Shown: in pieces, positions 1 through 10,148 of the stretch
Layout of the letters: each line of letters starts with the position of its first letter
How positions within the stretch are numbered: the stretch's first letter is position 1
NCBI GenBank assembly: GCA_024643785.1
Contig: JAHEMI010000004.1
Location: 1-56,286, forward strand
From: Burkholderiaceae bacterium
Lineage (GTDB): Bacteria; Pseudomonadota; Gammaproteobacteria; Burkholderiales; Burkholderiaceae_E
DNA length: 56,286 nucleotides
Reading direction: 5' to 3'
The notes under the pieces: model-generated
What the model saw: only the letters and a program-made list of their open reading frames with translations
Told to the model about the DNA's origin: nothing
The model's database searches: none
Made by a program: the position numbers and the translations under genes

Positions 1-92
1 CAGCCAGTGACCATGGTTGCCACGGTCAGCACGGCCAACAACAGCCCTGCCGTCATGCCCCTGCTTCCCGCCGTGCTTGCGTCAAACCCCAT
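1..92 (-). CDS. Partial hypothetical protein (N-terminus MGFDASTAGSRGMTAGLLLAVLTVATMVTG, hydrophobic), continues past window edge
   Basis: Open frame on minus strand from ATG at 92 to the window edge; hydrophobic N-terminus. Too short to identify. Confidence 0.35.
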   Translation of the reverse strand, partial: MGFDASTAGSRGMTAGLLLAVLTVATMVTG

Positions 93-128
93 GCCACCCC
101 CGATAGTCTGAGTGCGATTCTAGCTGCA

Positions 129-1322
129 TCAGCGCCGCGACCCGCGGTCCTGCGCCCAGAGAATCGCGCCGCAGACCAGCGTCGGCACCGCGAGCAGGCC
201 AAATGCCAGCGCGTAGCTCCCGCCGCTTTCGACCACCAGCGCGAACAGCGGCGGCCCCACGAGCACGCCGAAGAAGGTGAAGAACAGGGTGCCGCCGGTG
301 GCCTCGACTGCCTGCCCGGCCGGCGCCTGGCGGGCCACTTCCGCCAGGTAGACGCCATTCCAGCCGATTGCGGTCGCGCCAAACAAGGCGCTGGCCAGGA
401 CCGTGATCAGCTGGGGCCAGGTCGGCGCGAGCAATGCCATCGCCAACGCGCCCAGCGCCATGCCGCCACCCAACCCTGCCAAGACCAGCAGCGGCCGGCC
501 GCAGCGATCGGCCAGCGCACCCCACACTATCCGCCCTACCACCCCCGCGCCCTGGGCTACGGCCAGCATCAGTCCGGCCTGCACCAGTGACATGCCCAGC
601 CCGCGGGTAAGGTAGGTGACCAGGAAGGTCACCAGACAGAGCTGCACCGCCGAAAACAGGAATGACGACGCGGCCAGGCGGCGCAGCGCCGGTACGCTGG
701 CCACGATCCTGAGCGACCTGCTCACCCCCCTGGCCCCGACCCGCCACTTCGGGTCGATGTCATCGTCAAACTGGCCGCGCACCGCTTGTGCCAGCGCGCA
801 GACGCCGATGCAGCCGGCACCCACCGCCAGCACCGCGAGGCGCCAGCCGCCCGCCAGGACCAGCAGCGGCGCCAACACTCCCGCTAGCGCCCCCCCCAAC
901 GGGACTCCGGTCTGCTTGACCGAGAACACCAGCGACATCAGATGCCGCGGCGTGGTCTTGACCAGCACGTGGGAACTCGCCGGCGTGATCGGGCCATAGC
1001 CCGCACCGAGCAAAATTGCCCCGGCGACGAAGAAAGGGATGTTGCCGACCGCGCTCAGGCCCAGGCCTGCGGCGCAAAGCAGCAGGCAGATCTGCGTGAC
1101 CCGAACCGCGCCGAGCTTTCTGATCAGATCCCCGCTGGCCACGCTCGAGGCCATGCTTGCGCCATAGACCAGCGCGATGAACAGGCCGACGTAGCTAGCA
1201 GGGATATTGGCGTCACTGGAAATCGCCGGGGCAATCGCCGGGATGGTGAGCGCCGCCATCGAAATCAGCGCCTGAAAGGACAGCGTAGCGCCCAGCGGCA
1301 ACCAGGAATTGCGCATCAGCAA
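129..1322 (-). CDS. MFS transporter
   Basis: 397 aa ORF, about 12 hydrophobic segments, MFS-like loop motif (GALADRCGRP). Confidence 0.85.
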   Translation of the reverse strand: MLMRNSWLPLGATLSFQALISMAALTIPAIAPAISSDANIPASYVGLFIALVYGASMASSVASGDLIRKLGAVRVTQICLLLCAAGLGLSAVGNIPFFVAGAILLGAGYGPITPASSHVLVKTTPRHLMSLVFSVKQTGVPLGGALAGVLAPLLVLAGGWRLAVLAVGAGCIGVCALAQAVRGQFDDDIDPKWRVGARGVSRSLRIVASVPALRRLAASSFLFSAVQLCLVTFLVTYLTRGLGMSLVQAGLMLAVAQGAGVVGRIVWGALADRCGRPLLVLAGLGGGMALGALAMALLAPTWPQLITVLASALFGATAIGWNGVYLAEVARQAPAGQAVEATGGTLFFTFFGVLVGPPLFALVVESGGSYALAFGLLAVPTLVCGAILWAQDRGSRR

Positions 1323-1390
1323 CGGCTCCGCGCCGCGGCCGGCAACCTTAGTGCAGGATCGGGCTGATCATCGCTCATCTGATAGGGGTC

Positions 1391-1464
1391 TGGAGGCGGA
1401 GGTCGGAATCGAACCGGCGTTGACGGCTTTGCAGGCCGCTGCATGACCACTCTGCCACCCCGCC
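1391..1464 (-). tRNA. tRNA-Cys (anticodon GCA)
   Basis: Minus strand GGCGGGGTGGCAGAGTGGTCATGCAGCGGCCTGCAAAGCCGTCAACGCCGGTTCGATTCCGACCTCCGCCTCCA: acceptor stem, GCA anticodon loop, GGTTCGATTCC T-arm, encoded CCA. Confidence 0.95.
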
Positions 1465-1505
1465 CAGGGCGCCCGCCGCCGATGACGACGGGCCAATGAC
1501 AAAAA

Positions 1506-1527
1506 AAGGGAAGCGCATGCTCCCCTT
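1506..1527 (-). terminator. Intrinsic terminator between tRNA-Gly and tRNA-Cys
   Basis: Minus strand AAGGGGAGC-ATGC-GCTTCCCTT (9 bp stem with one G-U) followed by a T run (complement of A7 at 1501-1507). Confidence 0.75.
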
Positions 1528-1535
1528 AGAAATTC

Positions 1536-1611
1536 TGGAGCGGGAAACGAGTCTCGAACTCGCGACCTCAACCTTGGCAAGGTTGCGCTCTACCAACTGA
1601 GCTATTCCCGC
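1536..1611 (-). tRNA. tRNA-Gly (anticodon GCC)
   Basis: Minus strand GCGGGAATAGCTCAGTTGGTAGAGCGCAACCTTGCCAAGGTTGAGGTCGCGAGTTCGAGACTCGTTTCCCGCTCCA: complete cloverleaf with CCA. Confidence 0.96.
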
Positions 1612-1628
1612 GCTGCGTGAAGCCAGAA

Positions 1629-1656
1629 ATTATAGCGCCACGCCAAATGCTGTCAA
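1629..1656 (-). promoter_or_regulatory. Sigma70 promoter of tRNA-Gly: TTGACA-N16-TATAAT
   Basis: Both hexamers match consensus exactly; -10 ends 17 nt before the tRNA 5' end. Confidence 0.85.
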
Positions 1657-1680
1657 CTTGAGCGTCCACCGGCGCCCCAA

Positions 1681-2238
1681 TCAGGACGATTTGATCGTCG
1701 GCCAGGCGCAGCGCAAGTAGTAGAGCATCGACCAGATCGTGAGCAGAGTCGCCACCCAGATCAGCCAGGTACCGAACAGCGCGCAATCGATCCCCAGCAG
1801 ACGATCGTTGTACAGCAGCATCGGGATCGCCACCAGTTGCGCCGCAGTCTTGAACTTGCCGAGCTTGTGAACCGCGACGCTGTTGGGGCGTCCCAACTGG
1901 GCCATCCACTCGCGCAGCGCCGAAATCGTGATTTCGCGGCCGACGATTACCAGTGCGATCAGCGCATCGGTGCGCCCGAGCTGCACCAGCATCACCAGTG
2001 CCGCCGCGACCAGCAGCTTGTCTGCGACCGGGTCCAGGAAGGCCCCAAAGGCGGTGCTCTCGCCGAGCCGTCGTGCCAGGTAGCCATCGAGCCAGTCAGT
2101 CAGGGCGGCGACGATGAAGATCGTCGTTGCCGCGACGTTCTGCACCGCCGGCGACAGCGGCAGGTAATAGACGGCAACCAGCAACGGAATCGCCACGATT
2201 CGCGCCACCGTCAGGACAGTGGGAAGATTGAGTCGCAT
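1681..2238 (-). CDS. pgsA: CDP-diacylglycerol--glycerol-3-phosphate 3-phosphatidyltransferase
   Basis: MRLNLPTVLTVARIVAIPLLV..., CDP-alcohol phosphatidyltransferase motif DWLDGYLARRLGESTAFGAFLDPVADK; start placed at MRLN. Confidence 0.95.
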   Translation of the reverse strand: MRLNLPTVLTVARIVAIPLLVAVYYLPLSPAVQNVAATTIFIVAALTDWLDGYLARRLGESTAFGAFLDPVADKLLVAAALVMLVQLGRTDALIALVIVGREITISALREWMAQLGRPNSVAVHKLGKFKTAAQLVAIPMLLYNDRLLGIDCALFGTWLIWVATLLTIWSMLYYLRCAWPTIKSS

Positions 2239-2281
2239 GGTTCGCCTGGAAATACCTCGCCCCAAAACCGGTTTGGCCTGC

Positions 2282-4219
2282 TCAATGCAAACGTCGATAA
2301 ATCTCCTGAGCCAGGGCCAGTGAAATCCCTTCCACGGCGGCCAGATCATCGACGCCCGCCGCCATGATGCCACGCATCCCGCCAAAGCGCGCGTACAAGC
2401 GCTGGCGCCGGCGCGGGCCGATGCCGTCGATATCCTCCAGTCGCGAGGTGTTGCGGGTCTTGGCGCGGCGAGCCCTCATCCCGGTAATGGCGAACCGGTG
2501 GGCCTCGTCGCGGATCTGGGCAATCAGCATCAGGGCGGCCGAATCGCGCCCCAGTGCCACCGCTTCGCGGCCGTCGGCGAAGATCAGCGTCTCCAGACCG
2601 ACCCGGCGCTCCGGCCCCTTCGCCACGCCGACGATGCGCGAGCAGTCGAGGCCGAATTCCTCGAAGACCTCGCGCGCAGTCGACACCTGACCGACGCCGC
2701 CGTCGATCAGCACGACATCCGGCAACCGGGCCGCCGTGCTGCCGGCAGCGCGTTCGTGGACGTCGCGGTAGCGCCGCTGCAGCGTCTGGCGCATGGCCGC
2801 ATAGTCGTCGCCGGGGGTGATCCCGGAGATGTTGAAGCGCCGGTACTGGCGGGGCTGGAGTTCATGATTCTCGTAGACCACACACGAGGCCTGAGTCGCT
2901 TCGCCAGCGGTATGGCTGACATCGAAGCATTCCAGCCGCAAGCCCGCCAACTCCCCGGCGCTCTCGTCGCTATCGAGCTCGAGCCCGAGAATCTCGGCCA
3001 GCGCCCGGGTCCGGGCCTGTTGCGAGCCCTCGTCGGCCAGCGCCCTGGCCAGTGCTACGGCAGCATTGTCGCGCGCCAGTTCCAGCCAGCGCCGCCTCGT
3101 GCCGTGGGGTTCAGCGACCCACTGCAGCGCGTGTCCGGCACGCTCCTGAAGGAACTGCAGCACCGCCTCGCCCGGGGCAGCCAGGTCGCTGACGATCAAC
3201 GGCGGCAAAGGGCTGCCCTCGTAGTGCTGCAACAGGAAGGCCTCGAGCAGCTCGGCGTAGGATTCGGCGGCGTCGCCCTCCCCCTCGAACCAGGCCCCGG
3301 CCGGAAAGAACGCCTTGTCGCCGAGGTGACGCCCGCCCCGGACCATCGCCAGGTTGACGCACGCCCGACCACCGTGCACTGCCAGCACGATGATGTCGGC
3401 TTCGGGATCGCCGGCGGCCTCCATGGTCTGCTGATGCATCACCTTGGCAATCGCGCTCAGGCGATCGCGCAGCTTGGCGGCCTCCTCGAAGCGCAACTCC
3501 GCGGCAGCGGAGTGCATCTGGGCCTCGATCTCGCGCATCAGCTCGAGGTGCCCGCCGCGCAGGAAACGGACCGCTGCGGCAACGTCCCGGGAATATTCGG
3601 CGGCGCTGATCAGGCCGACGCAGGGGGCGCTGCAGCGGCCGATCTGGTGCAGCAGGCACGGGCGCGAGCGGTTCGCGAACACCGAGTCGGCACAGGTGCG
3701 CAGCTGAAAGGTGCGCTCGATCAGCTGCACCGTCTCGCGCACCGCCCAGCCGCTCGGGTAAGGTCCGAAGTACTGGTTGCCGCGCTCCGGCGCACCGCGG
3801 TACGACGAGATCCGCGGCATCTGGTGTCCCGAGATCCTCAGAAACGGGTACGACTTGTCATCCCGAAACACGATGTTGTAGCGCGGATGACCGGTCTTGA
3901 TGAGATTGTTCTCGAGCAGCAGCGCCTCGGCCTCGGAACGGGTGATGCTGGTCTCGATGCTGCGGATCTGTGCCACCATCCGGGCGATCCGCGGACCCAG
4001 TCCGCTGGCGCGAAAGTACGACGACACCCGGCGCCTCAGGTCGGTTGCCTTGCCGACGTAGAGCAATTCGCCGCCGGCACCGATCATCCGGTAGATTCCC
4101 GGCAGGTGGGGCAGGCTCTTGAGGTAGGCCGGGATATCGAAATCGCCGGCTGCGGCCGGCGGCGCCGGCGCTGCCGAATCCGGAGCCGGCGGCGCAGCCT
4201 TCTTGCGCGCGGCGGCCAC
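2282..4219 (-). CDS. uvrC: Excinuclease ABC subunit C
   Basis: GIY-YIG domain ([34 protein letters not shown]), [15 protein letters not shown] motif, C-terminal HhH. Start probably GTG at 4217-4219; the longer ORF would overlap nagZ. Confidence 0.95.
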   Translation of the reverse strand: MAAARKKAAPPAPDSAAPAPPAAAGDFDIPAYLKSLPHLPGIYRMIGAGGELLYVGKATDLRRRVSSYFRASGLGPRIARMVAQIRSIETSITRSEAEALLLENNLIKTGHPRYNIVFRDDKSYPFLRISGHQMPRISSYRGAPERGNQYFGPYPSGWAVRETVQLIERTFQLRTCADSVFANRSRPCLLHQIGRCSAPCVGLISAAEYSRDVAAAVRFLRGGHLELMREIEAQMHSAAAELRFEEAAKLRDRLSAIAKVMHQQTMEAAGDPEADIIVLAVHGGRACVNLAMVRGGRHLGDKAFFPAGAWFEGEGDAAESYAELLEAFLLQHYEGSPLPPLIVSDLAAPGEAVLQFLQERAGHALQWVAEPHGTRRRWLELARDNAAVALARALADEGSQQARTRALAEILGLELDSDESAGELAGLRLECFDVSHTAGEATQASCVVYENHELQPRQYRRFNISGITPGDDYAAMRQTLQRRYRDVHERAAGSTAARLPDVVLIDGGVGQVSTAREVFEEFGLDCSRIVGVAKGPERRVGLETLIFADGREAVALGRDSAALMLIAQIRDEAHRFAITGMRARRAKTRNTSRLEDIDGIGPRRRQRLYARFGGMRGIMAAGVDDLAAVEGISLALAQEIYRRLH

Positions 4220-4233
4220 GATCCCGTTCCGGC

Positions 4234-5187
4234 TCAGCGCGCCCGCAACGCTTCCAGCCGGGCCGCAAAACCCCGTGGAGCGCGCCAGCGCAGACCGGCA
4301 AGCAGTTCGTCGGCGAGTTGCGGCTGGTTGCACACCAGCACCAGGTCGCAACCAGCTGCCAGAGCTGCCCGCGCCCGCGCCACGATGTCGCCGGTCGCAG
4401 CCGCGGCTTCCATCGTCAGGTCATCGGAACAGATCACGCCGCGGAATCCGAGCCGGTCGCGCAGGATCTGCTGCAGCCAGATCCGTGAAAAGCCCGCGGG
4501 AGCATCGTCTACCCGGGGATAGACCACGTGCGCCGGCATTACCGCGGCCAGGGCGCCGCCGAGCCAGCCATAGGGCGCAGCGTCGCGCGCCATGATTTCT
4601 TCGAGGTCGCGCTCATCGGTGGGCAGTTCGTGGTGCGAATCCGCGCGCGCGTAGCCATGTCCCGGGAAATGCTTCCCGCAGTTGGCCATGCCGCTCAGCA
4701 GCAGCCCGTGATTCAGGCAACGGGCGAGCAAGGCCACGACGCGCGGATCGTGATGGAATGCCCGATCACCGATCACGCCCGAGGCGCCATAGTCGAGATC
4801 CAGGACCGGCGTAAAGCTCAGGTCGACGCCGACCGCGCGCAATTCGCGCCCGATGGTCTGGCCGACCTCGGTGGCCGCACGACACGCCGCCAAAGGATCC
4901 TGGTCCCACTGCTCGCCCAGGCAACGCATCGGCTTGAGCGCGGTAAATCCCTTGCGGAAGCGCTGCACCCGCCCGCCTTCGTGATCGACGAAGATCAGCA
5001 GGCGCGGGTCGCGCAGCTGGCGGATCTCCTTGCACAGCGCGCTCACCTGGCGCCTGGAGGTGAAGTTGCGCGCGAACAGGATCACGCCCCCGACCAGCGG
5101 ATGCGCGAGCCGCCGGCGGTCGTCGTCCCCCAGCCTGGTTCCGGCGACGTCGACCACCACCGGGCCGAGTCCAGCTGCCTTGTTCAT
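4234..5187 (-). CDS. nagZ: Beta-N-acetylhexosaminidase (GH3)
   Basis: KHFPGHG motif, [22 protein letters not shown]. Confidence 0.94.
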   Translation of the reverse strand: MNKAAGLGPVVVDVAGTRLGDDDRRRLAHPLVGGVILFARNFTSRRQVSALCKEIRQLRDPRLLIFVDHEGGRVQRFRKGFTALKPMRCLGEQWDQDPLAACRAATEVGQTIGRELRAVGVDLSFTPVLDLDYGASGVIGDRAFHHDPRVVALLARCLNHGLLLSGMANCGKHFPGHGYARADSHHELPTDERDLEEIMARDAAPYGWLGGALAAVMPAHVVYPRVDDAPAGFSRIWLQQILRDRLGFRGVICSDDLTMEAAAATGDIVARARAALAAGCDLVLVCNQPQLADELLAGLRWRAPRGFAARLEALRAR

Positions 5188-5597
5188 GATCCTTCCTCGC
5201 TGGTTTCGAGCACCGCGAACGCCACCGCGCTGTCGACTTCGTCCGACAGTGATACATGCGCCCGCAGGCGATGCTCCTGGAGATAGGCGGCGAGCGCATT
5301 GCGCGCCACCGCGACCGGGCGTCCGCGCCGGTCGTTGAGCACCTGCAGCGAGAGCAGGCTCATCGGTGCCCGCAGCCCCAGTCCAAGAGCCTTGGAGAAG
5401 GCTTCCTTGGCCGCGAAACGCTTGGCGAGATAGCGGGCGGCGTAGGCCGGCCCGTGCTCACCGCGCTGGTGGCGGCGTTCGAATTCGCGCAATTCGTCGG
5501 GACCGAGGACGCGCCGCGCGAAGCGCTGCCCCCAGCGCGCGAGCAAGCTCTCGATCCGCTCGATGCGGACGATATCGGTCCCGATTCCGTGGATCAC
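5184..5597 (-). CDS. acpS: Holo-[acyl-carrier-protein] synthase
   Basis: [16 protein letters not shown] ... [20 protein letters not shown] signature. Confidence 0.96.
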   Translation of the reverse strand: MIHGIGTDIVRIERIESLLARWGQRFARRVLGPDELREFERRHQRGEHGPAYAARYLAKRFAAKEAFSKALGLGLRAPMSLLSLQVLNDRRGRPVAVARNALAAYLQEHRLRAHVSLSDEVDSAVAFAVLETSEEGS

Positions 5598-6343
5598 CGG
5601 GCGCTGCCCTCGCGCATCAGCCGCTTCATCTCGCGCACCGCCTCGCGCAGTCCGACGAAGAGCGCGCGGGCAACGATCGCGTGACCGATGTGCAGTTCGC
5701 GTACTCCCGGGATCGCCGCCACCGGCTGGACGTTGAAGTAGTTCAGGGCGTGGCCGGCGTTGAAACGCATCCCCAGTTCTCCGATGGCCTTGCCCGCGGC
5801 CCGGATCCGCTCGAGTTCCGCGACTACCGCCGGGCTTTCGCTATCGCGCCCGAGTGCCCGGAACGCGTGGGCGTAGGGCCCGGTATGGATCTCGCAGACC
5901 CGGGCGCCGATCCGCGCCGCCGCCTCGACCTGCGCCAGGTCGGCGTCAATGAATACGCTGGTGACGATCCCGGCATCCGCGAGCCGGGCAATCGCCGTGC
6001 GCAATTCTGGCTCCTGCGCGACGACGTCGAGCCCCCCTTCGGTGGTCACTTCCTGGCGTCCCTCGGGGACCAGCATCGCCATTTCGGGACGCAGCCCGAT
6101 GGCGATCCCGATCATCTCGGCGGTTGCTGCCATCTCAAGGTTGAGCTTGATCTGGGTGAGGTCGCGCAGCCGCCGGACGTCCTCGTCCTGGATGTGGCGC
6201 CGGTCCTCGCGCAGGTGCACCGTGATGCCATCGGCACCGCCGAGGTGGGCTTCGACTGCCGCCCAGATCGGGTCCGGCTCGTAGGTTGCCCGCGCCTGCC
6301 TCACCGTGGCGACGTGGTCGATATTGACTCCTAGCTCGATCAT
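5594..6343 (-). CDS. pdxJ: Pyridoxine 5'-phosphate synthase
   Basis: [29 protein letters not shown]...; start at 6343. Confidence 0.96.
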   Translation of the reverse strand: MIELGVNIDHVATVRQARATYEPDPIWAAVEAHLGGADGITVHLREDRRHIQDEDVRRLRDLTQIKLNLEMAATAEMIGIAIGLRPEMAMLVPEGRQEVTTEGGLDVVAQEPELRTAIARLADAGIVTSVFIDADLAQVEAAARIGARVCEIHTGPYAHAFRALGRDSESPAVVAELERIRAAGKAIGELGMRFNAGHALNYFNVQPVAAIPGVRELHIGHAIVARALFVGLREAVREMKRLMREGSAR

Positions 6344-6387
6344 TTCTTCACCGCTCGTCCAATCGGTGCCTTGCGGCACCAGGGAAA

Positions 6388-7107
6388 TCAGAGATTCTGC
6401 AGGTCGATCAGGATCTGGCGGCTCTTCAATACCCCGCCATCGAGGTGATGCCCGACGATCGAACGCATCAGGTATTTTGCCTCTTGCCGGCTGCGTTGCG
6501 CGCCATAGGAGCCCGCCGCAATGTCGCGCAGGGTGCTGCCATGCACCAAAGCGCTCGCCCCGGCGTCGGCGGCAACCGCCGCAAACCCGGCCCCGGGTTG
6601 CCAGGCGTAGCGTTGTGAATCCTCGATCGGCCGTTGGGCGGTGTCGCAGGTCAGATCGGGCGCGTAGCCGGTCTCGCGCAACAGCGTCCATTCGAAGCGC
6701 CGCAGCGTCTCGTCGAACGTCGTACCGCCCGCCATCTCCCCCAACGCCTGGGCGTAGGCGTCGAACAATCCCGGATGGGCGTCCTCGCGGGCCAGCAGCT
6801 TGATCAGCAATTCATTGAGGTAGAACGCGCACAACAGCCCTTCGCCGCGCGGCGTGTCCACCCCGCCGACCCACTCGATCCCGGTCAGGGTGCGCAGCTC
6901 GCCGCGTCCCGAGTACGACAGCGCCAGCGGCTGGAACTGCAGCAGCACCGAACGCAGGGCCGATCGCGGCCGGCGCGCACCCTTGGCCACAGCTGCCACC
7001 CGGCCATAGTCGCGGGTGAACAGGTCCACCACCAGGCTGCTCTCGCTATATGGGGTCGCGTGCAGCAGGTAACCGAGGGCACCGCTGATCCGTGAGGAGG
7101 CCGCCAT
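6388..7107 (-). CDS. recO: DNA repair protein RecO
   Basis: [38 protein letters not shown]; recO sits between era and pdxJ. Confidence 0.92.
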   Translation of the reverse strand: MAASSRISGALGYLLHATPYSESSLVVDLFTRDYGRVAAVAKGARRPRSALRSVLLQFQPLALSYSGRGELRTLTGIEWVGGVDTPRGEGLLCAFYLNELLIKLLAREDAHPGLFDAYAQALGEMAGGTTFDETLRRFEWTLLRETGYAPDLTCDTAQRPIEDSQRYAWQPGAGFAAVAADAGASALVHGSTLRDIAAGSYGAQRSRQEAKYLMRSIVGHHLDGGVLKSRQILIDLQNL

Positions 7108-7115
7108 CGCCGCCG

Positions 7116-8039
7116 CTACTCGTAGCCGTAGGAGCGCAGACTCTGTTCGCTGGCCGCCCAGCCCGCCCTGACTTTGACGAACACCTCCAGGTAGACCCGC
7201 TTGCCGAGCATCTTCTCGAGATCGACCCGCGCCTCGCTGGCGATGCGCTTGATCCGGGTCCCGCCCTGGCCGAGGACGATCGCCTTCTGGCCCTCGCGGG
7301 CCACCAGGATCACCGCGAAAATCCGGCACAGGCCGGGGGTTTCCTCGAATTTCTCGATCGCCACCGTGCTTTCATAGGGCAATTCATCGCCCAGCAGCCG
7401 GAAGACCTTCTCGCGGATCAGCTCGGCCGCCAGGAAGCGTTCGCTGCGATCGGTGAATTCCTCCTCGGCATAGACCGGGGGCGCCAGCGGCAGCCGTGCG
7501 GCGCACTGCGCCAGCAGCACGTCCACCTGCTTGCCGGTCTTGGCGCTGATCGGCACGATCTCGGCATAGCGCCCGCTGGCCCCGAGCCGCTGTGCGATCT
7601 CGAAAAGCCTGGCGCGGTCGGAAATGGTGTCGATCTTGTTGATCGCCAGGATCAGTGGCGTCGACTCAGGCACCAGCTTCGCCACCCGCTCATCGGCCGC
7701 GGTCCAGCCGGCGGCGTCACAAACCATCACCACCACGTCGGCATCAATCGCGACCTGCGCGGCGGTGCGGTTCAGCACCCGGTTCATGGCCCCGCCGCTG
7801 CGGGTCTGGTAGCCCGGGCTATCGAGCAGCAACAGCTGCGCGCCGGGCGAGTTGACCACCCCGGTGATGCGATGGCGCGTGGTCTGCGGTCGCGACGAGG
7901 TGATCGAAAGCTTCTGCCCGACCAGGTAGTTGAGCAGAGTCGACTTGCCGACATTGGGACGGCCAATGATCGCCACGTAGCCACAGCGGAAATCGTCCGC
8001 CGCGCCAGCAGCGGCACGCCCAGGCGCTTCTTCGCTCAT
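7116..8039 (-). CDS. era: GTPase Era
   Basis: GRPNVGKSTLLNYLVGQKLSITSSRPQTTRHRITG, LDSPGYQ, NKID and C-terminal KH domain. Confidence 0.97.
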   Translation of the reverse strand: MSEEAPGRAAAGAADDFRCGYVAIIGRPNVGKSTLLNYLVGQKLSITSSRPQTTRHRITGVVNSPGAQLLLLDSPGYQTRSGGAMNRVLNRTAAQVAIDADVVVMVCDAAGWTAADERVAKLVPESTPLILAINKIDTISDRARLFEIAQRLGASGRYAEIVPISAKTGKQVDVLLAQCAARLPLAPPVYAEEEFTDRSERFLAAELIREKVFRLLGDELPYESTVAIEKFEETPGLCRIFAVILVAREGQKAIVLGQGGTRIKRIASEARVDLEKMLGKRVYLEVFVKVRAGWAASEQSLRSYGYE

Positions 8040-8836
8040 CAGTCCTTGCTCATTTCGTTGGCTGACGCGAGCGGTTCGGCCGCGCCCGCGGCAGTTCGCT
8101 CTACCGCCGGCGGCGGCGCAGCGCTGCTCACCCGGCGGCGGCTCCGGCGCACTGCCGGCGCCGCTTCCAGGAGCTTCAACGCCTCGAGCGCTCGTTTGGC
8201 GGCTTCCTGCTCGGCGGCGCGCCGCGAGCCACCACGGCCCTGGACCCTGATCTTCAGCTTCGGAATCGTGCACTCGAGCTCGAACAACTGGTCGTGGGCC
8301 GCGCCATGGGTAGCGACGACGGTGTAAACCGGCAGCGGCAGCTTCTTGCCCTGCAACGACTCCTGGAGCAGGGTCTTGGCGTCCTTGCCAAGCGTCTTCG
8401 GATCGAGATCGTGGAGCACCGGAGCGTAGAGCGCACCCAGGACTCGCCGTGCCGCATCGAATCCGCCGTCGAGGTAGATTGCGCCGACCAGCGCCTCGAA
8501 GGCGTCGGCCAGGATCGAAGGACGCCGGAAACCGCCGCTCTTGCGCTCACCGTCTCCCAGCAGCAGGTGTTGGCTCAGTTCCAGGCGCTGGGCAACCTCG
8601 AAGAGGGCTTGCTGGCGCACCAGATTGGCGCGCACCCGCGACAGGTCACCCTCGTCGAGATTGCCGAAATGCTCGTAGAGCAGTCCGGCGACAGCGCAGT
8701 TGAGCACCGAATCGCCGAGGAATTCGAGGCGCTCGTTGTTGGGTTGCCCGAAACTACGGTGGGTCACCGCCTGGCGCAACAGCGCCAGGTCAGCAAAACG
8801 GTAGCCGAGCCGCTCCTGCAACACTTCCAGGTTCAT
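8039..8836 (-). CDS. rnc: Ribonuclease III
   Basis: [21 protein letters not shown] RNase III signature, C-terminal dsRBD. Confidence 0.97.
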   Translation of the reverse strand: MNLEVLQERLGYRFADLALLRQAVTHRSFGQPNNERLEFLGDSVLNCAVAGLLYEHFGNLDEGDLSRVRANLVRQQALFEVAQRLELSQHLLLGDGERKSGGFRRPSILADAFEALVGAIYLDGGFDAARRVLGALYAPVLHDLDPKTLGKDAKTLLQESLQGKKLPLPVYTVVATHGAAHDQLFELECTIPKLKIRVQGRGGSRRAAEQEAAKRALEALKLLEAAPAVRRSRRRVSSAAPPPAVERTAAGAAEPLASANEMSKD

Positions 8837-8877
8837 TGCGGGCCCGCCGCCGGATCCGGCATGCGGCACATCAACTC

Positions 8878-9255
8878 CTAGCGTCGACCGGAGTCGCCCG
8901 CGAAGTCGAACAACAGGTACATCGGGCCAACCATGTGGACCCGGCGCTCATAGCGGAACGCGATCTGGGGTTCATTCTGGGTCTTGGCGATGATCAGGTC
9001 GCGTCCCGAGATCGTCTCGATGTCGTCGATTGCCGCGTAGCGATCGAAGGCCCGCTGGATTTCCCGGGCACCTTCGGTGCCCTCGGTCGCGATCTGGTTG
9101 ATCGCGCGCTGGATCGCCATGTACTCGATCAACGCCGGCGCCGATTTCATCCCCGTACCGCCCAGGATGATCACCAGCGCCAGTATCACTAGGACGCTGA
9201 GGAAACCGAGTCCCCGTTGCGTCTTTGCGGTGAGATCAAATTTGTCAACGCTCAT
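8878..9255 (-). CDS. DUF4845-type membrane protein
   Basis: [45 protein letters not shown]; position between lepB and rnc. Confidence 0.8.
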   Translation of the reverse strand: MSVDKFDLTAKTQRGLGFLSVLVILALVIILGGTGMKSAPALIEYMAIQRAINQIATEGTEGAREIQRAFDRYAAIDDIETISGRDLIIAKTQNEPQIAFRYERRVHMVGPMYLLFDFAGDSGRR

Positions 9256-10148
9256 CGAAACCTCCCAATCCGGCCTAGGTCGCCGAAATTCATCCACACG
9301 AAGAACGCCCTGCCGACCAGGTTCTGCTCCGGGACGAACCCCCAGAACCGGGAGTCGAGGCTGTTCTCGCGATTGTCACCCATCATGAAATAGTGCCCCG
9401 GAGGAACCGTGCAAACCACGCCGCCACTGCTGTAACGGCAATTTTCCATGAATCGGAACCTATCCATGGGAGCGATGAAAGACGGTTTTTCCAATTCTGT
9501 CAATATCTTATGTTCGATAGTTCCCAAAGTTTCTGAATATTGGGCAGAGTAACTGAGGCGGTCGGGATCGTAGAACTCACCCTCCGGCACGACCGGCACC
9601 TCGGTGCCGTTTATCGTCAGGTGCTTGTTGAGGTAGGACACGGTATCGCCCGGCAGGCCGACCACCCTCTTGATGTAGTCGACCGAGGGATCGCGCGGGA
9701 AACGGAACACCACCACATCGCCGCGCTGCGGCTCGCCGAGTTCGATCACCTTCTGGTTGATCACCGGCAGGCGCACCCCGTAGACGTACTTGTTGACCAG
9801 GATCAGGTCGCCGATCCGCAGGGTCGGGATCATCGATCCCGACGGGATCTTGAACGGCTCGAACAGGAACGAGCGCAGGAAGAAGACCACGAAGATCACC
9901 GGGAACAGCCCCGCGGTGTACTCGACCCAGGCCGGCTGGGTGAGGTATTTCTCGCGCAGCGCGCTCCGCTCCTGCGTGACCGCGGCTTCTCCCTGGGCCG
10001 AGCGCAATTGCGGCGCCGTGGTCCGGTCGAACTCGGCCACGGCCGCCGCGGCCGCGCGCCGGCGCTGGGGCCGCAGCCGGAAACGCTCGATCAGCCATGC
10101 CACGAAGGTGATGACCAGCAACACAAACAGGATCAGCGCAAAGTTCAT
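9252..10148 (-). CDS. lepB: Signal peptidase I
   Basis: [56 protein letters not shown]. Confidence 0.97.
   Translation of the reverse strand: MNFALILFVLLVITFVAWLIERFRLRPQRRRAAAAAVAEFDRTTAPQLRSAQGEAAVTQERSALREKYLTQPAWVEYTAGLFPVIFVVFFLRSFLFEPFKIPSGSMIPTLRIGDLILVNKYVYGVRLPVINQKVIELGEPQRGDVVVFRFPRDPSVDYIKRVVGLPGDTVSYLNKHLTINGTEVPVVPEGEFYDPDRLSYSAQYSETLGTIEHKILTELEKPSFIAPMDRFRFMENCRYSSGGVVCTVPPGHYFMMGDNRENSLDSRFWGFVPEQNLVGRAFFVWMNFGDLGRIGRFR

Noticed and set aside
2236-2385. N-terminal extension of the pgsA ORF
   Set aside because: PgsA homology begins at MRLNLPTVLTVARIV; the extension overlaps the uvrC end.
2498-4522. 674-aa plus-strand ORF
   Set aside because: Antisense to uvrC and nagZ, no recognisable domain.
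5594-6691. Full 365-aa ORF as pdxJ
   Set aside because: PdxJ begins at [14 protein letters not shown] (6343); the extra N-terminus is antisense-like sequence within the recO region.
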